A stretch of 64,000 nucleotides of DNA, taken from Heterobasidion occidentale. Lineage: Eukaryota; Basidiomycota; Agaricomycetes; Russulales; Bondarzewiaceae. Position 1 is the first letter of the stretch, and each line of letters opens with the position of its first letter. The stretch spans positions 1,922,001 through 1,986,000 of the forward strand of contig JBCAQO010000002.1 in the NCBI GenBank assembly GCA_039111635.1, in the 5' to 3' direction. Below the pieces are notes generated by a model. That model was not told the origin of the DNA. It saw only the letters and a list, made by a program, of their open reading frames with translations, and searched no databases. Shown piece by piece: positions 59,135 through 64,000 of the stretch. The translations under genes were made by a program, and so were the position numbers.

Positions 59135-62100
59135 TCACAGCCCATAATGTACGAACGGTACCCAGCGCACAAAACTGCTGTTGTTGAGCTCTGTGCGCCG
59201 CTTTTTCACTGCGAGGTGAAGTGCACGAGCCGCTTCTGTAGTATCAGGGAAACCATCTTCTTTACCCCCCTTGAAGAGATGTCCATAAAACTCGTCTGCG
59301 ATTTTGGGACCGTCTTCGTCGTAGATTGACCTGTCGTCATTTCATTGAGGCACCGCTTAGAACGGGGCGCTCTGGTACTCACCACATCGTCGCAACGACT
59401 CCGCGAAACCCACAGAATAACATCGTCGCCGCAAGGTGAAAGGCTTCATCGGGCAATCGCACGTCCCCCACTGCAGTCTCGCATGCGCTGAGAAAGGCTA
59501 GGGATGCATTCGGGAGAGACTGCTCCATGATTTTGGAGACTTCCAAGAGGCCATCGTTGAGCAGAAGGGCACTGGCCAACGGATCAGATGAATTAGCGAT
59601 ACCGTGGCAAGCAAAGTGGGCGATGGACACGTGAGGAAGATGGGAAAGGACGGTTTCCACATTCGAAGTCGGGGAGTCGTGGTCGCCGAGCTTGATGAGA
59701 GAAGATGCTGGTACATGTTTGGCAATTTGCTTTAATTCCTCTCGCGTGTTGGGCAGCTGGGAGTATCGAAGATCACTGGGCTCAGGTTGTATCGCTACCA
59801 TTACCTGAAACGAATCTGAGCTCGGTGGCGTAGGCGAGCTCGCAAGGAGAGAGCTCAGTGTCGGGATGTAGGACGACACCATATAATCTGACGCATTCTC
59901 AGGGTTTTCCACGTCATATATCCTAGCTGCGTGTATTGGAAGGAAAGCGAACGGCCCTGTCGGACACCACCACACACGCGGTGGAGAATCAGATCTCTAT
60001 AGCATGCGTAATGCTCCATTGTCAGCTCTCGGCATAGACGAGGTTGAAATGTGCTCACCTCGAGCCCAAGGCACTGAATCACCGGCTGCACTACAGACGT
60101 CCAAAGTATCGCGAGGACGCCCCGGAAGATGTCGTCTCGTTCAGGCGTCCTGTGTCGTTTTTGAGCCCGATCTTGCTCGGTGAGTGGGACACCGCGAGGA
60201 GGTTGCACTTTTTGAAGCAAGGGCTGCAGGGCAACTTGATTTGCATGTGTGAGCTTATTGGACACGGCGTCGAGTACAGAGTTGGCGAGAAGTTGAGCAT
60301 CGCGACCAGTCATCTTTGAGGGCAGGGAGACGCGCTCTACACCGGTTGAGGTGATGACCAGCGCATCACAGAGAGACTCGGTGGCATTGAGGAGAACGAT
60401 GGGACCATGAGCTGCGGCCTTCCTCAGCGATGCTAATTTTCTAGGACGCAGAAAATCTTCGAAGCCTTCCAAATCCCGAACTTCTTTTAGCGTTGCCGAC
60501 CATTCATCGTGCAGTTGACGAAGTCGCGCCGCCTGGGCCTCCGCTGTCATAGCTGTAGACGGATCATAAACAGCACCGGCACTAGTAGTCTTATGAAATG
60601 AACTCTGCTCAAGAGCACGGGAGGCGTCCTGCAGCCTTTCTCCTAGTTCGGGGTTGACCACCCGCAGGTCATCAAGGCAAGTCCGAAGCTGCAGAGCCTG
60701 TGACCAAAATATAGATCTGCCCTCTTCCACATCTCGACAGCCTGATCGAATCGACCTAAACGGATGGCGCAAGTGGCAGCGCTACTCGCGATCAGACGAT
60801 CCCCCAAGTGGTCCGCCAATAGCTGATGACGGGACTTCATGTACGAAGCCATCATCGCCAAACGAGGGAGGAGTTCAACAGCATGGGCCCAGGCTTCCAA
60901 TGCAGACGCATGATTGGACTCATCTGCGCATCTTGCCCACACTTGAGCCGCTTTCGAGGAATCGAGGACAGACGAGGCACACACAACTGCGGGACGGAAT
61001 GAGACCATGGCTTCTTCGAGTAAAGCTGTGTCGGCGCACACTTTGGATTGTTTCCAAAGACAAAGAGCGAGCCACGATTGATAATGACTTCGGAATGGGT
61101 GAGAAGCGGGGCAGAGCAAAAGTCCTTCGCGTAGGAGTAAAGTTGCCTCTTCGAGGTCGCCCAGCCGACCTTCCTGCCTGAATCTGCTTGAGAGTGTGAT
61201 TGCGAGGTTATACACCAGATTCGAACGGCTGAGATGCGGGGCAGGACAAAGCGCGAGGGCTTCTTGTAGATGTAGGATTGCTTCCTCGACGTCATCTAGT
61301 TTGCCTTTCTGCTTGAATCGGCTTCGTAGTGCTGTTGCCAGAGTGTTCAACGATGTCCAACGGTTGGGATGTGGAGTAGCACGAAGAGCAAGGGATTTTC
61401 GTTCAAGTGAGATAGCCTCTTCGAGGTCATCCAGCTGACCTTTCCGCTCGAATCGGCTATGGAGGGCGATGGCCATGTTGCTCAACGACTTTGATTGCCC
61501 AGCGTGTGGGGTGGGAAGGAGCGTGTAGGCTTCCCGCAGAAGCAAGATTGCCTCTTCGGGTCATCAAGCTGACCCTTCTGACTGTAGCGGCTCTGAAGAG
61601 CGTCGGCTAGGTTGCTTAATGACTTTGGATGGTCCAGGTGCGGGGCAGGATGAAGCACAAGGACTTCTGCAGAAGTAAGACCGCCTCTTCGAGGTCATTG
61701 GGTGCGCCTTTGTGCGCAAATCGTCTGCACAGTGCATTCGCCAGGTTGTTTAATGATATCGTATAGTCGTTGTGTGAAGCGGGAGAATGTAAATGAGCTT
61801 CTCGAAGTAGTGAGACCGCCTCGTCGATGTCTTCCACCTGACCTCCCTGTCTGAACCTCCTTAGAAGCGCATTCGCCACATTGTTTAGAGCCTTCACACG
61901 ATTGCGATGTGGAGCAGGGCAGAGTGCAATAGCTTCTCGGCCGAGCGATATTGCCTCTGCGAGATCATCCGTCCGACCTTCCTGTTCGAACCGCTCCAAC
62001 AGCACACTCGCCAGATTGCTCAATGACCTAGGACGCTTGTGATGCGGAGCAGGACGTAGCAGCAGAGCCTCGCGATGCAGTGAGACGGCCTCTTCAAGGT

Positions 62101-64000
62101 CACGCTGTTGACCCTTCTGGTCAAATCTACTTGACAGAACAAGCGCCAGGCTATTCAACAGCATCGGACGATCGGCATGTGGGGCGGGTCGGGACACAAG
62201 CGCATCCCGAACGAGGAGTATTGCCTCCTCGAGGATATCCAGCTGACTCTCCTCCTTGAAGAGGATGTGCAGCGTTGTTGCCAGATTGCTCAGCGACTTG
62301 GGACGACTTGAGTGTGAAGCAGAATGGAGCGCAAGGGCTTCGCGGTAGAGCACGGTTGCCTCTTGAAGATCAGCGATTTGGCCTTTTTCTTCGAACCTTC
62401 TGATGAGCACATTTGCTAGGTTGTGCAGTGACATTGAGTGATCGGAATGTGGTGCGGGAGAGAGCGAAAGCGCTTCCCGCAAAAGCAGGACCGCCTCGGC
62501 GGCATCATCCAGATCAGCTTTCTGTTCAAACCTTGTCGCGAGTGCATTCGCTAGACTGTTCAAGGACTTCGGACGGGTGGGATGGGGAGCAGGATGGAGC
62601 AAGAGAGCTTTCCTGTAGAGAACGATCGCCTCTTCAAGGTCGTCGATGTGACCTCTCTCCTCGAATTGCTTTGAAAGCGCAGTCCCCAGATTGTTCAATA
62701 GGTTCGAATGGTTCGCTTGTGGGAAAGGACACAGCATGAGAGCTTCTCTGAGCAGCGAGATCGCCTCTTCGAGGTCGGCCAGTTGACATCTTTGCTCGAA
62801 TCGATTTTGAAGTGAACCCGCTAAGTTGCTCAAAGATATCGCACGGGAAGAATTTGGAGCAGGAAAGAGCGCCAAAGCGCTTCTGTGAAGCTCAATTGCT
62901 TCATCGAGGTCCTCCGCTCGACCGCCATGCTCATAACGCTCGGAGAGCATATTTGCAAGATTGTCCAGAAGTTTCGGATGGTCCGAATGTGATGCAGGAC
63001 ACAGCATGACGGCCTCCCTGACAAGCGAGATCGCCTCTTCCAAGTCAACCAGCCGGCGACACTGCTCAACTCTCGTCATCAGCAATTTCGCCAGCCTGTT
63101 CAAAAAGTCCCAGCGCCCAGGATCAGGAGCGGGACGGAGCGTGAGAGTTTCCCGGCGGAGCAAGATTGCCTCTTCCAGGTCGTCCAATTTCCTGTTCTTT
63201 TCGAAACGAACTGAAACGGCATCCGCGAGGTTGTTCAAGAGCATAGGATAGGCGGCATGCGGCGCAGCACAGAGGACGAGGGCCTCCCTGAGAAGCGAGA
63301 TGGCTCTTCCAAGGTCGTCCAATTCACCTTCCTGCTCGAATCGACCCCAGAGCGCATTCACCAAGTTACTCAGCACCATTGGGCGGATGGGATGTGGAGC
63401 GGGAACAAGCCTAAGGGCTTCCCTGCAAAGTTTGACTGCCCTTTCCATGTCACCCCTCTGCCCCTTCTTCTCGGATCGCATCGAAAGAGCACTGGCCAAG
63501 TCGGCCAGCAATTTCGGGCGACCACGATGCGTGGCAGGGAGAAACATCAGGTGTTCTTCATGAAGAGCTATACACTCCTCGAGGTCGAATTCGCGGCCTG
63601 TCTCCTCGAAAAAATCACAGCGCCATTCAGCCAGCCGGCCGAGTACCTCATGATACTGGGGAGCATCCACGCTGAACAAGGTGCGGATGCTTCGATAGAA
63701 GAGCAGACATGCAGCGTCGAGATCCTCTGCCTGGCGTAATGTCTGGAATTGCCTCACGACGGTCTGACCTCGCTCGAACGATTCCCGCGCCTCTGCTTGC
63801 ATCGCAGACCGCTGAGCGCTGGTACGGACTGCTTCGGCAACGTCATGGGCGCGACCCTCCAAGATGTACCTGATCACGAGAGCAGCCGAAAGTATCCCTA
63901 GCAGGTGTGAATGGATGGGATGAGATGGTGCCTGAAGGCGCAGTCCTTCCTGAGCGACTGAAATCGCTTCGTCCAAAGACGAGCTTGTCGTGTGTGAAAG
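59135..64000 (-). CDS. TPR-CHAT protein, 5' end outside window
   Basis: More than 1,500 residues, entering at the right edge in open frame. An N-terminal part ('ESFERGQTVVRQFQTLRQAE') is followed by about 19 head-to-tail TPR units of 45 residues with the pattern LEEAI.L.REAL.L.PAPH..RP..L.NLA.AL..RFEQ.G..DD. A helical linker has 'SIFWSQALQLRTCLDDLR' and 'EWSATLKEVRDLEGFEDFLR'. The C-terminal CHAT domain, a caspase/separase-like protease fold, has 'VWWCPTGPFAFLPIHAARI', the catalytic His in 'VSIAHFACHGIANSSDPLAS' and the catalytic Cys in 'ASLAFLSACETAVGDVRLPD', then 'ATMLFCGFRGVVATMW'. A last exon ends 'KKRRTELNNSSFVRWVPFVH', stop 59137-59135. Three single-base frame breaks (about 61661, 61560, 60727) interrupt conserved TPR or linker sequence; each is cured by one extra base. 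The domain set resembles bacterial and fungal TPR-CHAT proteases; the substrate is unknown. Confidence 0.85.

Noticed and set aside
58358..59329. 323-residue open frame on the plus strand
   Set aside because: Lies antisense to TRAPPC13 in GC-biased DNA, has no domain, and overlaps clear exons of TRAPPC13 and of the TPR-CHAT gene.
59400..63990. Regular about 135-bp DNA repetition that could be taken for a satellite or CRISPR-like array
   Set aside because: The period is a protein repeat (45 residues) with codon-type variation and no spacers; it is the TPR region of the CHAT protein.

Overview
The window is fungal nuclear DNA, most likely from an Agaricomycete basidiomycete. Evidence: protein genes split by many short introns (about 45-70 nt, GT-AG with some GC-AG), tightly packed genes on both strands, a large TPR-CHAT protein of a kind expanded in mushrooms, and a CACTA/EnSpm-like DNA transposon. 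I found no rRNA, tRNA or CRISPR array. Most genes are conserved housekeeping genes; the accessory part is the transposon block at 7.8-17.5 kb.

Layout. 1-7.6 kb: 5' part of a HOOK protein (-), a MYND zinc-finger protein (+), a thioredoxin-PITH protein (-), and a sugar-transporter-type MFS protein (-). 7.8-17.5 kb: a 1.5-kb non-autonomous element (7805-9294) and a 7.7-kb coding element (9563-17273) with related ends. The larger one carries a degenerate Tnp2-like transposase (+) and a convergent second gene (-), and sits between two identical 268-bp direct repeats. 17.8-32 kb: a secreted, probably GPI-anchored GH13 enzyme (+), the CCR4-NOT scaffold NOT1 (+), and a secreted alpha/beta-hydrolase (-). 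32-39 kb: the tiny ribosome-associated TMA7 (+), striatin (+) and a class II cyclic-nucleotide phosphodiesterase (-). The stretch from about 28.5 to 38.5 kb is clearly richer in GC than the rest. 39-54 kb: endocytic scaffold Ede1/Eps15 (-), E2 enzyme UBC11/UBE2C (+), RRM-R3H protein (+), mitochondrial nuclease NUC1 (+), mitoribosomal protein mL46 (-), V-ATPase subunit H (+). 54-64 kb: a divergent RecQ-family helicase (+), a foldback repeat, TRAPPC13 (-), and a very repetitive TPR-CHAT protein (-) that runs off the right edge.

The genes do not form one pathway, as is usual for fungal chromosomes. Points of special interest: the exact repeat structure around the transposon (aberrant transposition or a haplotype mis-join); six places in four genes where a conserved protein continues only if one base is added, each in a short same-base run, which points to sequencing deletions; a GH13 enzyme lacking two conserved histidines; a RecQ protein with altered motifs V and VI; and the TPR-CHAT protein with about 19 near-identical 45-residue repeats. 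All intron boundaries were placed by eye from splice signals and protein-family conservation.
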